From NCBI GenBank assembly GCA_030248195.1, contig JASAND010030708.1, positions 16,457-80,456 of the forward strand: DNA of 64,000 nucleotides. The letters are read 5' to 3'. The translations under genes were made by a program, and so were the position numbers. Below are positions 12,001 to 23,144 of the stretch, one piece after another (position 1 is the first letter of the stretch; each line of letters begins with the position of its first letter). The notes under the pieces were generated by a model. That model did not search any database. It was not told the origin of the DNA and saw nothing but the letters and a program-made list of their open reading frames with translations. The DNA is from Trissonchulus latispiculum. Taxonomy: Eukaryota; Nematoda; Enoplea; Enoplida; Ironidae.

Positions 12001-15000
12001 ATTCAGGTTTATATTGATTGCTTTTGTTAATAATTTATATACATGTACATACGTATAGTGAGATCTGAAGCAGCGTCGTAAAACAAACACATTTTTTGAA
12101 GTGAAGTTGAAAAATCTGGCAATTCTGATTTTTGCTAAACGTATACGCCAGTATTAATATTCAGTCTTTGCTGGCTAGGTTTAATAATGTCTGTTTAGAG
12201 GACACGTACCACAGGCGTAACCAAAGTGAGCGTCAATATGAGCCCAAGAGAAACGTAGCGGCTCATGTTAGACGTTTACATCTTGTCCTCTACATATTTA
12301 GATGCTGGCTCATATTAAACATTTTAAGTCTTGTCCTTGACACGCTTAAATGTTGGCCATCATAGCTCATATTAACTTTTTCATGCGACTGCAAGGAGCA
12401 TTTTTCCTACTTGTATATATATATAAGATGTTAAAATTTTACTTATAATTTTTAACGGAATATAGCTAGGATAATATCTCAGGATATAGCTAGGAAATTT
12501 TACTTTTCATGCATAAATAGAGCATAGTCCATAGTGTTATTATGTAAAAAAATTTGGACCCCCAAGTTTTTTTTGCACAGGCTGAACTTCGAATTTTGGT
12601 TCTCGGCCCCCGGGTCCAAAGTGGCTACCCAGGCCAATGTGGTTGACCTTTATTATTGATACCAGGAAGCTAGGAATCCACTTATTTTGTGTTCTATTGC
12701 TCTAGCAAGCACAGAACAAACAATTTGGCGGAGTAATTTCGTATCAGGAATGGTAAGGTGACTTGGCCTAGGGTCACGTGACCTGGGTCGGGGTCACGTG
12801 ACTGACCAAAAATTTTATTTCAAGGTCCAAGAAGCCTCAAAACTCGCCTATATAGGTTTTTCGGTGCGTAGAATTCAAATTTGGCATTAGTTTTTAGGTA
12901 GCTTTTGCCCAGATAGGTGATCCTGACCACCCCCTGGGTCCGGAGGGTCCGGGCCGGGTCCATCGGCCGGACCGTCTGCCAGAAGGGGGTTGAGGTACCT
13001 AAAACATGCTCTATATAGGTTTTCCGGGTGGCTGAGCTCGAATTTGGCATTAGTTTTACCCTAGCGGTTGCCCCAGAGGCATTTTACAAAAAGTTGATAG
13101 TGATTTTTCTTTTGTGAACTTGTTCACAAAAAAATCACCCACCGGTGGCGAACCCAGAGGACCTGGCAGGGAATCCAATATATGGTTGGATAGCTTAGAG
13201 TTAGGACATGTCACATGCATAATATGGGGTACCTGCGCAAAGTCCATAGTGAGTACCAGCAAAAATTTCAATTTTGGTCCGGAGTTGTCCGAGGGTCCGA
13301 TTTTGGGTGGGTCGACTATTTTGGGCACCCTAGTCGGAGGAATTGAGCCTCGGCAGCCAAACTTACATATGTTGGGGTTGGGACTTGTGGCTATTACCAT
13401 GCAAAAAATTTTCCGGCTGCGGCTTGTTGTTAGCCGTCTAGGTGGGTGATTTTTTTGTGAATTTTCGGGGTGATTTTTTTTTGTGAACCTTGCTATAATT
13501 TTGTTAACTGTAAAATTGTATATATATGTACATGTGTTAAGCAAAACGCGCGTAAATTAGGAATTTTTAGGTAGTTACACACTTTTTTCTGAAAAATAGC
13601 AAAAAATTTTGGAGAGGTGTGTAACGTTACACATAAGCCGTCGGCGAAAAAAAAACACTGGAAATTACGTTTCCAAATTCTGCAAATGACTGGAATAAAA
13701 TAAACTGTCGAAAAGTAAAAGGATTGAAGGATTTCAGACCAAAATTGTCACAATTTTCAAAAAATTCTGAACGTCTGGGGGACTCCGCCCCCCAGACCCC
13801 CCATTGTAGCGCAAAAAAGACGTCATCAATGCAAATATTTAACGTTCAGAACATTGAAATATCGTTTATGAAGACTGAGCATGCAATATATGCTTTGTAC
13901 TTCTTCTGTAAAACGCGAAAAATGCTAAATATAGTTTAAAATGCTGTAAAAACCGTTAAAAACGTGTTAAAACTGCGAAAAGCGAATTTCAAGAAAAACA
14001 CAGATTTTTTAAAAAAACACACATTTTCTTAAAAAACACACTAAAAAGCACAGGTAAAATTTTGAAAAAAAAACCCTGGTGTGCGTAACCTGTATTTTGC
14101 CTACTTTTTCCAAATTTGTCAAGCGATTACTTTAGCTAGAAAGCAGCAATCGGGGCAACTAAAAAATAGTCCCTGGGTATATTTGTGCAGAACGTATTAG
14201 GGTAAGTAGCAGCCCTCCAGCTTGCATGGTGAATGCTCCACAATCTTTGGAAAAAAATTGGTCGTGTTTTTGCAAAAACTACATTTTTTATGATAGCAGC
14301 CTACAGGATAGCAATTGGAAGACGATCATGCATCGGATAATTTGTCCCTGTGAGACCTTCATATCGACGCCCTTAGTTTGATTTTACTGCTTGCGTAGTT
14401 CAAGAAATGTTGGATTATTTGATTTCTGCAAAAATGACAAGTTTTCGACGCCAAAACAAGAAAATCGGCTATATCTCACGGTAGTGAAAAGATAGAAAGT
14501 TACTTTAAAAAGCAAAAATATGAAGCTCAATGAGATCTTTCGAATGAATATATTCATAACTGTGTAGCTGCTGTCAAACTTTCATAAATTAGAAAAAACC
14601 GCCCTGACCGGAAATCTCGAATTTTTGAATCGGGCTTGCGCGGAGGGCGTTAAAACGCTAAAACAACTTATTTCGGAAAGTATCGTCAAATTTCATCTTC
14701 ATTTATGCCTCCAACCAACAATATGTGACCAAAAGGAATCACCACCTTAAGTTTAAATTTCAATCAAATCGAATTGACTTAGCTTCTGCTGAAAATAGTG
14801 CTACCTGTCATTTTACGCTGTGCTGTAGTAATACATGTAGGTACTATCCCCTTCATTTGACGTCATGCATTCAATGAGTATTGCTTTTCATTCTGTCCGA
14901 TTCTTTAGGAGGCAAGCAATCGAGTTGACGTGAAGGCCTGGCCTGTCATTCTTGACTCTGACGATCCGCCCAGGAAAAAGCTGGCTGGTTGGCACAAACC

Positions 15001-18000
15001 TGCCCCGGATGATATTGCCTATCTAGACTTTTCTGTGTCCACAACTGGAATGTTAGCTGGAATTAAGGTAGCTAAGCTTAGCTTAAATCATCTGCTTTGT
15101 TCGATTCTTGGATATTTCTTTATACTACAAATGCAGATATTTCCTGCCATTGTTTCGTTTTAGGTTGTTTCTTCTTTCTTCTTCTTTCCTTTCTATTGTA
15201 AAATCATATTAAAATGAACTGCATGTTTGTAGGAGGTTTTATTGTTTTTGTTTTGTCCTTTCAGATGACATTTGAAGGCTGTTCCTCTCTATGCAAAAGT
15301 TTGAAACTGGCCTGTGAGCTTTATCCTTCGCGGCATATATGCCTCTGTCTTGACCCATATTGTGGTTTAGGCTTTGTTCTTTGGACACTTTCAAGGTAGG
15401 ATGGTATTTCACGTCATATCAGATCATTTATCAGCACAAGCACAGCATACAGTAAAAGGTTATTATGCTAACTTGAGTCTGAGTTCTAGCGCAGTGAATG
15501 TCATAGAATTTTATTTTTGTTATTTGTGGCGTTTTGTTAGCTTTCTGGGCAGACTGGCGTTTTAGGTAAATTGACGTCTATATTCTGTAACCTGTACAGT
15601 TTCTTTGTTGAGTGTTTTCACTGTTTAGCTGATTGCTGCCTATCTACGTACTAATATAATTATTAAGCTTGTGGGAGTTCTCAGTTTGATTCTGACCAGT
15701 CAATTACCCTATTTGGTTTTAAATTCTTAATTCTTTTGAAATTTATTTTCAGTGTATATTCTGGTAATCATTCCATTCTAATTCCTCCATCAGAGGTTGA
15801 ACTGAATCCTGTGCTCTGGTTGTCTGTTGTTTCTCAGTACAAAGGTTGGTATATTATACTATAATTGAAAATTTTTCAAATTGTGAAACCTAAGAGTAGG
15901 CATTATGCAGGTTTATTAAACCAATCAGTTTACACAAATTTTTGTAATTTTAGTATTAAAATTTAAAATGATTATCCAATGGTGAATCAAAAATGATTGA
16001 ATGAATAACGATAATGATTCCTTATTCCTTGTATTGTTTTAGTTCGTGACACTTTCTGTTCCTATGGTATTATTGAGCTGTGCGTTCGAGAACTGGCCAC
16101 CCAAGTCCCAGCCCTGAAGGAGCGAGGGATTCAGTTGGGCTGTGTTCGAACCTGTGTGGTTGTGGCGGAGGAGAGGCCTCGAACTCAGCTCACCACTGCC
16201 TTTTCCAAACTATTCTCACCCCTGGGACTCTCCCCTCGGACGGTGTCCACAAGTTTCGGTTGTCGTGTTAATGTGGCCATTTGTATGCAGGTAACTAACC
16301 CTAGGACTTATAACATAGTGTTAGTGCAGTTATGTCCAGAAAATTTCTGATATGGAAAAGCAATGTCTGTTATGGAGAACTACCGGTTTAAGCTATAGCT
16401 TTATATTGAAACTTTCCCTTCCGTGATTCGACTCTCTATAGATAATTTCTAAGCTCATCAGAACATGAAAACATATTATTCAGAAAGTCACAAAATGTAT
16501 ATATTAATTGGCCAAGCATATCAATTCATTTCTAGGGTGCTAGTAGTCCGGACCCGACAACAGTCTATGTGGATCTCAAAGCCTTACGCAATGATCGTGT
16601 CACCCTGGTTGAAAAGGGCGCTCCTCACAGTTTGGGGCTCATGGAATCGGGAAAGGTATCTCCCTTTCTGACTATAGTTGTTTTCTTTTTAAGCTGAGTT
16701 TCTTTTGAATGTCCTCCTTTTTAATTGGAAATGTCTTTAATTACAGGCAAAAGTCACCGTTTAGCCATTTTGGCCGGAATTTTGTATAAACAACTTTAAG
16801 TTTTCTATGCAGTATATAGCTTTACTTTTGTCGTTTCTGTGTCTTGTTTAGCTGTTGCCGGGAGTGAAGGTAGTCATTGCCAATTCTGACACTCGTGGAC
16901 AGTGTGCCGACTCTCATCTTGGAGAGGTGAGTGTTGCCCCCCCCCCCTTGTGACTATGAAACCAGTACAAGTTCTGACTAGTTACTGAGTAAAACTCCTG
17001 TTTTGATCATTTTCTTTTTCTGGTAGAAATTACTTTGAAGACTCTATTTTTACCTTTTGTCATATTTTTATCTGTTTTAGGTTTGGGTCCAGTCGCCTCA
17101 CAATGCCTCAGGATACTTCACGGTGCACGGTGAAGAGACCTCTCTTCATGAGGATCATTTTCATGCTCGACTGACAACGGGTGATACCCGGAGCACCTAT
17201 GCCCGGACGGGATATCTGGGATTCCTTCGACAGACTGAATCTGTGACAGCTGACGGAGGTAAACAGATAGTAATAAAAACGTTTTAGGATCTTACCCGTT
17301 AGAAAAAAGTCAAGGCACTGGCTAGGGCGTCACATTGTAGTCAGTAAAATATTTGAATTTGTTACCGTATGTATGTACATTTTCTGGGCTTTAAGAATTT
17401 CTTCAAATGTCAACATAGCTTATGCCTGTACTGTAGGTGTGTAATTTTAGGTTTGCATGATGCCCTTTTTATTGTGGGATCATTGGATGAAACGGTCATC
17501 CTTAGGGGAATGCGCTATCATCCGGTGGATATTGAAGCTTCCGTTATTCGTGCCCACAAAAAGATTTCTGAATGGTATGTAGTGACCTCTAATGCCCATA
17601 ATAGTTTTATTTGTAACCACCACACCGGTTTCCAACTTGAGCTCTACCCTTCATTATATTCAGATCAGTGCTACTTATCTTATTCATATTCTTGTGAAAA
17701 TGTGAATTATTTGTAAGGTTACGGTGCCTGCTGTTACATTTGCTCATTTATTTTTCTTGGATTGGCGTGTTCTGCACGCACAGTAGCTGGTTGTATTCCG
17801 TGTGGAAGGGAAGCAAGTACACATGTCGGACTTCTATACTTCTGTATGAATGTAATGTATCAAGTTTGTTTTTGCTTCATTTTCAGTGCCGTATTTACCT
17901 GGACTAATCTGTTGGTGGTCGTGGCTGAGCTGGATGGACCGGAATCCGAAGCTTTGGACTTGGTCCCTCTGATAACGTCTGTTGTACTGGAGGATCATTA

Positions 18001-18139
18001 TCTGATCGTTGGCGTGGTGGTGATCTGTGACCCGGGGACTGTCCCTATCAATTCTCGTGGCGAAAAACAGCGAATGCACTTACGCGATGCGTTCCTTCAC
18101 GACCAATTGGACCCTATTTATGTGGCATATAATATGTAG
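64..18139 (+). CDS. DIP2: DIP2 (disco-interacting protein 2) orthologue, 3' 27 exons, 5'-partial
   Basis: DIP2 proteins have an N-terminal DMAP1-binding region (outside this window) followed by two FAAL-like AMP-binding modules, and act in diacylglycerol/lipid homeostasis. Exons read from the sequence, all GT-AG and phase-consistent: 64-174, 497-620, 751-854, 1144-1246, 1455-1519, 1683-1776, 1994-2113, 2955-3069, 3294-3433, 4107-4243, 4359-4439, 4930-5142, 5365-5463, 5872-6004, 6116-6213, 6435-6515, 6728-6893, 7153-7292, 14909-15067, 15265-15395, 15753-15844, 16043-16290, 16536-16655, 16852-16926, 17081-17258, 17451-17574, 17887-18139 (stop TAG). They sum to 1,167 residues with no internal stop. 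Module 1 is residues about 1-579, with a degenerate A3-like loop CSGRDGSVKGV and an A8-like VSGRQHSSDDI. Module 2 is residues about 580-1167, with SVSTTGMLAGIK, ARTGYLGF, the A8-like LRGMRYHPVDIE and a C-terminal NSRGEKQRMHLRD. It ends in the family signature DPIYVAYNM. The linker MCPHTCVTNLPKPR is also diagnostic. About 400 N-terminal residues of a usual DIP2 (about 1,570 aa) are missing upstream. The exon 18-19 intron is swollen to 7.6 kb by nested transposons; several other introns carry small repeats. Confidence 0.97.
2172..2569. mobile_element. Short inverted-repeat element (MITE) with G/C homopolymer core, in a DIP2 intron
   Basis: Perfect 14-bp terminal inverted repeats, CTGGGGTTTTTTTA at the left and its complement at the right. 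Both are flanked directly by the 5-bp duplication AATAC (2167-2171 and 2570-2574). The interior is dominated by G runs joined to a long C run (2473-2553), which can form a G-quadruplex or a hairpin. It has no coding capacity. The superfamily is uncertain: the termini resemble the CAGGG-T-rich ends of the hAT elements elsewhere in the window, but the duplication is 5 bp rather than 8. Confidence 0.75.
3738..3910 (-). repeat. GGTCTACCC-type dispersed repeat, short copy in a DIP2 intron
   Basis: This copy is similar, in inverted orientation, to the longer copy at 52345-52765. Both carry repeated GGGTAGACCCC blocks, the block CAGACCGACAAAAAACGG and an end reading ATAGGRTAACGTG followed by a long G run. 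The outer ends read AACACGAGG and CACGTTA, a weak inverted terminal pair. It is non-coding and probably a non-autonomous DNA transposon of unknown class. Confidence 0.55.
9190..11420. repeat. 149-bp tandem satellite, about 15 units
   Basis: The marker CTTCAAAAGTGGTCA recurs every 149 bp from about 9220 to 11320, giving 15 units. Units are nearly identical in the middle of the array and diverge at both edges. Junction variants alternate between types such as CAGTGGGTCAGCTGTGG, CGGTGGGTCCGGTGTGG and CGGTGGGTACGGTGTGG. 149 is not a multiple of 3, so the serial 134-codon open frames here are periodic artefacts. The unit shares its core (TCAAAAATGAAAGT, CAAAAGTGGTCA, CAAATGAAAGCCC, CAACTTTTGTCAT) with the 147-bp satellite at 61765-62610. 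Just before the array (9060-9165) lies a sequence that matches, in reverse, the 145-bp satellite at 63520-64000. Confidence 0.97.
11663..12414. mobile_element. Foldback element, small copy (184-bp inverted arms)
   Basis: Left arm 11663-11846 and right arm 12231-12414 are near-perfect inverted repeats around a 384-bp loop. The outer ends read ACAAGTAGGAAAAATGCTCC and the arm bodies contain repeats of AATATGAGCCAGCAT separated by GACAAGA stretches. The inner arm ends read GGGCTCATATTGACG. It is the same family as the element at 60328-63380. No target duplication could be recognised and no coding capacity is seen. The left flank is similar to the right flank of the 60-kb copy. Confidence 0.85.
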
Positions 18140-19168
18140 AATAGAGTTTATAAATATTCTGTGACAATGACTGTCCGTATTGTACGGACTCTTGTGGAAT
18201 CTGTACGCTACTGTACTGCCTGATGTTTGCTGAATTGTCGTTATTTACTCAATCCTCCTGTACATAGTATGCATACGTTACGTAGGCTTTCTGTGGCTGA
18301 CTGTGTAAACTTTTTGCTGTTTTATATTTTGCTTTTTTCAATTTGTTGCTTCTTGTTTGTTTTTAAGTTTATAATAGTGTTTATTTTTAATAACTGTATT
18401 TTTCTGTATTCATTTCTGTTATCTAACTGTAAGTTTTGCCATTTTCTGTTGTCCTCAAAACCGACTTGGTTGTTTCCAAAATTTAATTTGTTGTTTAGAT
18501 TGAAGCATTGTACAGAAGATGGATTTTAAGCACTTATTAAAATTATTATAAGAAAACGATCTAAGTACTTTGCGGTTGCTAAGATCATATATGATTATAG
18601 TAGATTTAGATTTATTAGGTAAGAATCGAAAGCACCGAGGAAACGCTTTTTGTGTTAGTTCTATTCTGTGTGTACATAACTCGTAATGCCTTTTGTGATG
18701 AGAATGTGCATTTTGTTTGCATAATGATTAAACCTATGTTTTGTTATGTGTAACCAAGTTGGTTAGGGAAAAGTTAAGATAGGTGCAAGTTAAGCTGTCT
18801 TTTCCCAACAATGACGTATACGTGCGGGCATCTTGGTAATGTGAATCTTAAGAAAAGTAAAGCTCCTCATTGCATTGCGTTAAAGGTGCTCCGATCAGAA
18901 TCGCGGATACACGTCTCTTTGTTTAGAGGAAAGTTTTGTAATCTTGGAGTCTCCGCTCCGGTAGAAAGTACTAGTTCGTAATTGAAAAAGTACTGAAAGA
19001 TCCGCTAGTGTTTGACCAAGACCAACTTCACAAATTCCTGTTATTTCTACAGAACTAGCTACGAAAACGGAAAACTGTAGAATCTCCTGGTTATTTCTAC
19101 AACACTAATGGAGTATAAAACAGTGCGTAAACATTAGTGTTGTCCGGCCGGTTTTTTGACTCGGAGGG
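18140..19168 (+). other. DIP2 3' flank and probable 3' UTR
   Basis: T-rich non-coding sequence follows the DIP2 stop codon. A candidate poly(A) signal ATTAAA lies at 18536-18541, and a second at about 18726. No other gene is seen before the large inverted-repeat element begins. Confidence 0.5.
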
Positions 19169-21430
19169 CCGGTGTCACGGTGAAATTTTTCCCCCTAGAA
19201 ATTTTTCCCCCCGGAAAAATTTCACCGGTGAAATTTTTCCCCCCGGAAAAATATCACCGGAGAAATATTTCCCCCCGGAAAAATATCACCAGAGAAATTT
19301 TTCCGGGGGGAAAGATTTCACCGATACACTGTAATTGAAATTTTCAAGCAATTATCAACTTTCCAACGTATTTCTTTCCTAGAATATTATCTAATCAATT
19401 GAATAGAATCTTAATTTTTGCCTGGCATATTTTTAACAAAATTATCAAATAAGGAATGATCTCAGCTCCCAGGAACTAAAGAAACCACAACATTTAGGAT
19501 AATTATTCCTTTCTTAGATAACTGAAACATAATTTTTTAGTAAAGTCGTTACAGAAATGCTCAATGGGAAAGATTAAATGACTGCACTTGATCATTACTA
19601 TCCACTGTGTTAATATGTTTTTGATCGTGTTCCCTCACATTTAGTTGCGGTTTCAGAATTTCTGGGAAAAGGGATCAAAAACGAAGGAGCAGAAAAAAAT
19701 TCCAAAATTAATTCTTCTGTCCCCCAAAGTTTCGAATATTTATTTGTGGTTTATTGTATTAAATTTTTCACTAAATAAGATTTAGTTTAGATTAACCCAA
19801 TTATTAACCCAATTTTAAATGTCCAGTAAATTATGCTTCTTTAAAATTTTTTGTAATAACTTTTCACTAAAGTATTTTTAAATTTCCGATTTAAAATAAA
19901 AATTAAATTTTAATTTGATGTAATAAACTAAATTAAATTTCATTAAGCAACCCAATTTTAAGTGATTAAATCAGCAGAGATCTTACAAACACAGAACTAG
20001 TGAGCATAATCAGCAAAAGCTGTACTTCTAAACATTTTCTAAACTCTGAATGATGTAGGAAGTCTCGAAATGATTTTTTGTGTTTTTGTATGTAATTGTT
20101 AATTGCCTCCTCCTCCAGTGAGAATCAGTAGTGTTGTTTCAGCAGCTGAAACTGAAACTTAGCTTGTACATGTTTCAGTTTCAGTTGCTGAAACTGAAAC
20201 TGAAACTAAATAGGTTATGTAGTGTAAACATCACTAGAATCAGACCGACGAGAAATTGGGAATTTCTCCGTTTCTCCACTGATGATGGTATATATCGACT
20301 CGCTCTGCTTGCTCCACATCAAAAACAAGACTTTCGAGAAAAGTCTAAGCTGTTGTTAAACGAGTTTGGACCTTTTCATAAAAGATATTAAAGGTGAGAA
20401 CACAAGCTTAAATTTAGTTAGACGAGCTAAGGGGATTAATCTTAACTGCAGTCTACCCTGTGCTCCATACCTGAACGGGAGGTCAAATTTCACTGACCCT
20501 TGTAGAAGCAAATTTGGGTACCCCTTGTGAGACCGATTTTTCTTGGGGGTTACCTTTGAAAGCGAGTTTTAAGCGATTTTTACCATGTTTTAACAAAGAA
20601 CAGTGATTTTTTTAGCCAAAACACATTTTTCAGACGTTTTTTAAAAAGCAAAAAAGTAATTTTAAGCAAAAAATCAGGCGAAGCCAGAAAATTTCTGGAA
20701 ATTTAGTTTATTACATCAAATTTAAATTTAATTTTTATTTTAAATCAGAAATTTAAAAATACTTTAGTGAAAAGTTATTACAAAAATTTTAAAGAAGTAT
20801 AATTTACTGGACATTTAAAATTGGGTTAATAATTGGGTTAATCTAAACTATATCTTATTTAGTGAAAAATTTAATACAATAAACCACAAATATTCGAAAA
20901 TTTGGGGACAGAAGAATGAATTTTGGAATTTTCTCTGCTCCTTCGTTTTTGATCCCTTTTCCAAGAAATTCTGAAACCGCAACTAAATGTGAGGGAACAC
21001 GATCAAAAACATATTAACACAGTGGATAGTAATGATCAAGTGCAGTCATTTAATCTTTCCTATGTGAGCATTTCTGTAACGACTTTACTAAAAAATTATG
21101 TTTCAGTTATCTAAAAAAGGAACAATTATCCTAAATGTTGGGGTTTCTTTAGTTCCTGGGAGCTGAGATCATTCCTTATTTGATAATTTTATTAAAAATA
21201 TGCCAGGCAAAAATTAAGATTCTATTCAATTGATTAGATAATATTCTAGGAAAGAAATAGGTTGGAAAGTTTATAATTGCTTGAAAATTTCAATTACAGT
21301 GTATCGGTAAAATCTTTCCCCCCCCCCGGAAAAATTTCCCCGGTGATATTTTTCCGGGGGGAAAAATTTCACCGGTGAAATTTTTCCGGGGGGAAAATTT
21401 CTAGGGGGAAAAATTTCACCGTGACACCGG
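19169..21430. mobile_element. 2.3-kb element with about 750-bp terminal inverted repeats
   Basis: Left arm 19169-19933 and right arm 20701-21430 are inverted copies with small indels and substitutions, around a loop of about 770 bp. Both ends read CCGGTGTCACGGTGAAA outward-in. Just inside each end is a minisatellite of about 31-bp palindromic units (GAAATTTTTCCCCCC, GGAAAAATTTCACCGGT). No transposase is seen. CCGGCCGG-rich sequences flank both sides (19143 and 21552), so it may lie within another GC-rich repeat. The target duplication is not resolved. Confidence 0.85.
20129..20235. mobile_element. 107-bp hAT-like mini-element inside the loop of the large inverted-repeat element
   Basis: Starts TAGTGTTGTTTCAG and ends AAACATCACT, flanked by the 8-bp duplication AGAATCAG (20121-20128 and 20236-20243). 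The interior is made of GAAACT hexamer runs in opposite orientations that can fold back on themselves. Confidence 0.7.
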
Positions 21431-22535
21431 CACCCGGCCGGGTTAAACAGACCTGCCGATCCCAGATTTGCCCTATTCGTGTATTTCGCAAAATTTCTAG
21501 CATTAATGATGCATACTCAGATAAGATCAAGCAGTGTCCTTTTTCTGAAGACCGGCCGGCCGGCTGCTTCTGACCCGCCCAGCCGGTCCGATTGGCGGCA
21601 TAGTGGGCTCTAATAAATATCTTTTACACACACAATGTCAAATTTGACACACAGAGTTAGCTTTTATTTGATAAAAGAATTTTTCTCCAGTCGGCTAAAT
21701 CGAAAAGAAAGATTAGTTTTGATTATTCTTCAAAGTTTCCGTTTTATTTCGACTTTCCGATTTGTCTATTCAACACTACTGACTTCCATCAATAAAATAA
21801 CTGAAGAATAACCGACAGGGATGTTGGTTTTGGATTTGCGTCAATTTAAGTTGTGTCCCGTTAACAAAACTTTGTGTTCAGATAGAATTATTGTTTTAGC
21901 GTGTTTTTCGTGCAAAAAATTGTATTATTCATGGAAATTTTGATAATTTCTTTAATGTTTAATTGTATGAAAGACTATTTAGAAAATTGCTGCTGCTCAA
22001 CAGTAATGCACGATTACAAGATACCTATAGAATATAGAAGCGTAATATATACACACGTCGGGGCTCTGGGGCACCGGTGCGGTAAAAATATTATTGAGAA
22101 GAAGGTAGTAAATATTAAAACAAAAATATTGTTTTGAAAACTCTGAGAACTACTGATCCCTGAACAGATTATTGCGTATGACTAGGGATGGGCAGCGGTG
22201 CGGTATTACCGCGGTTCCCGCGGCGGTTATCGCAGAGCTGCAATATGCGGTAATGTAGGAGACACCGCGCGGTTATTGCGGTTATCGCCGATTCTGATAA
22301 CCGCGAGAAAACCGGTGTTTTTATTATGGTTTTTGCTTGAAAAACGCAAATTATGTTCTATAGAATTTTTAATAAATTCTCAAAATTAAAATTTAACCAA
22401 AATAAGTTTGTCCGTAATTTTTGAGAAATTGTAAAACTTAGCGCCTTTTGCTACTTTGGTATTGTGACTGTGACAGACGTACATAGGAACTAGGCATTAC
22501 ACTAGCAATACAAGTTTTTTGGCAGAACTGAATAA
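21431..22535. other. Intergenic stretch with an orphan hAT-like end
   Basis: No gene is recognised. At 22186-22320 the sequence TAGGGATGGGCAGCGGTGCG opens a GC-rich stretch of alternating GCGG and CCGC motifs (GGTTATCGCGG-like), as expected for a hAT terminus with subterminal repeats. No matching right end or target duplication was found nearby. Confidence 0.45.
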
Positions 22536-22594
22536 TAATTTAATAATAATAATAATTAATAATTAATAATTTGAATAATAACTGAATAATAATG

Positions 22595-22629
<35 letters not shown>

Positions 22630-22705
22630 TTATTCATAATAATCAATAATTTTAATAACCTGAATAGCTTAATAATTTAATTTAATCATAATAATAGTAA
22701 TAATA

Positions 22706-22774
<69 letters not shown>

Positions 22775-22790
22775 TAAGAATAATAATTTT
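22536..22790. repeat. AAT/ATA trinucleotide microsatellite
   Basis: Long runs of AAT units, the two purest at about 22580-22632 and 22703-22775, with interrupted AT-rich sequence between them. Confidence 0.95.
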
Positions 22791-23144
22791 TTGGCAATAC
22801 TGAATGAAGGAAGTGTCGTATCGAAAAACGGATTTCATATTCGGATTTAGCAGGTCAAATAACCCCTATAAGCACCTTTTCGGCAAAATCGGAGACAAAA
22901 AATTTTTTGACCCCATTTTTATTGCGCTTTGCTAGCTTTTCAGACCTAAAAATAAGGGTTATTTTTAACCAGAAAGTTTACTAGCACACTAACCAGAAAA
23001 CCAATGCCCTCGAAAATTACCCACAGTTTGCCCTATTAGAGCCTAATAATTGGTAAAAAGCTGGGGTAGGCTAGGGGCTGCCAATTTTATTAGATCGAAA
23101 ACGGCGCAAAGTCACCTCGAAAAATTTGACCTGTTATTGCTTAA

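Larger units (their letters stand above)
8063..13660. mobile_element. 5.6-kb hAT-like element carrying a satellite array, inserted in copy A
   Basis: Termini CAGGGTTTTTTTTGC and GCGAAAAAAAAACACTG are inverted matches. The 8-bp target duplication GAAATTAC is perfect (8055-8062 and 13661-13668). The uninterrupted copy of the host repeat has a single GAAATTAC at 58677-58684, so the insertion boundaries are proven to the base. A block reading CACACTTTTTTCTG...GTAACGTTACAC is present in direct orientation near both ends (about 8095-8155 and 13575-13635). The interior holds the 149-bp satellite, a foldback element, and two copies of a diverged unit of about 165 bp at 12850-13070 (conserved AATTTGGCATTAGTTTT). 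No transposase gene is visible, so it is non-autonomous. Confidence 0.9.
7756..14078. mobile_element. hAT-like non-autonomous element (copy A), split by a second hAT-like element
   Basis: Starts CACTGTTTTTTTTGTG and ends AAAAAAAACCCTG, flanked by the perfect 8-bp target duplication GTGTGCGT (7748-7755 and 14079-14086). The 8-bp duplication and CAGKG-type ends are hAT hallmarks. The two halves, 7756-8062 and 13661-14078, together equal the intact 712-bp copy at 58378-59089. They carry the same GCGCCTTCGGCGC hairpin and the same repeated ACACA/TTTTTT subterminal stretches. It is non-coding. Confidence 0.92.
7433..14746. mobile_element. TTAA-flanked inverted-repeat element, outermost of the nested stack in the DIP2 intron
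   Basis: The left terminus GGTGGTGATTCCCTTTGG and the complementary right terminus CCAAAAGGAATCACCACC match over about 25 bp with one mismatch. Each is bounded by TTAA (7429-7432 and 14747-14750). With the later insertion 7756-14078 (plus one target copy) removed, the original element is about 1 kb, the same size as the TTAA-flanked element at 23145-24151, whose ends also start GGTG-TG. TTAA target sites are typical of the piggyBac and Kolobok superfamilies. The ends are not clearly either, and no transposase is present. Confidence 0.75.

Noticed and set aside
19137..19338. Frames encoding a repetitive Pro-Glu-Lys-Ile-Phe-type peptide.
   Set aside because: They are read through the palindromic minisatellite in the arm of the 19169-21430 element. 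The inverted partner does not preserve coding.
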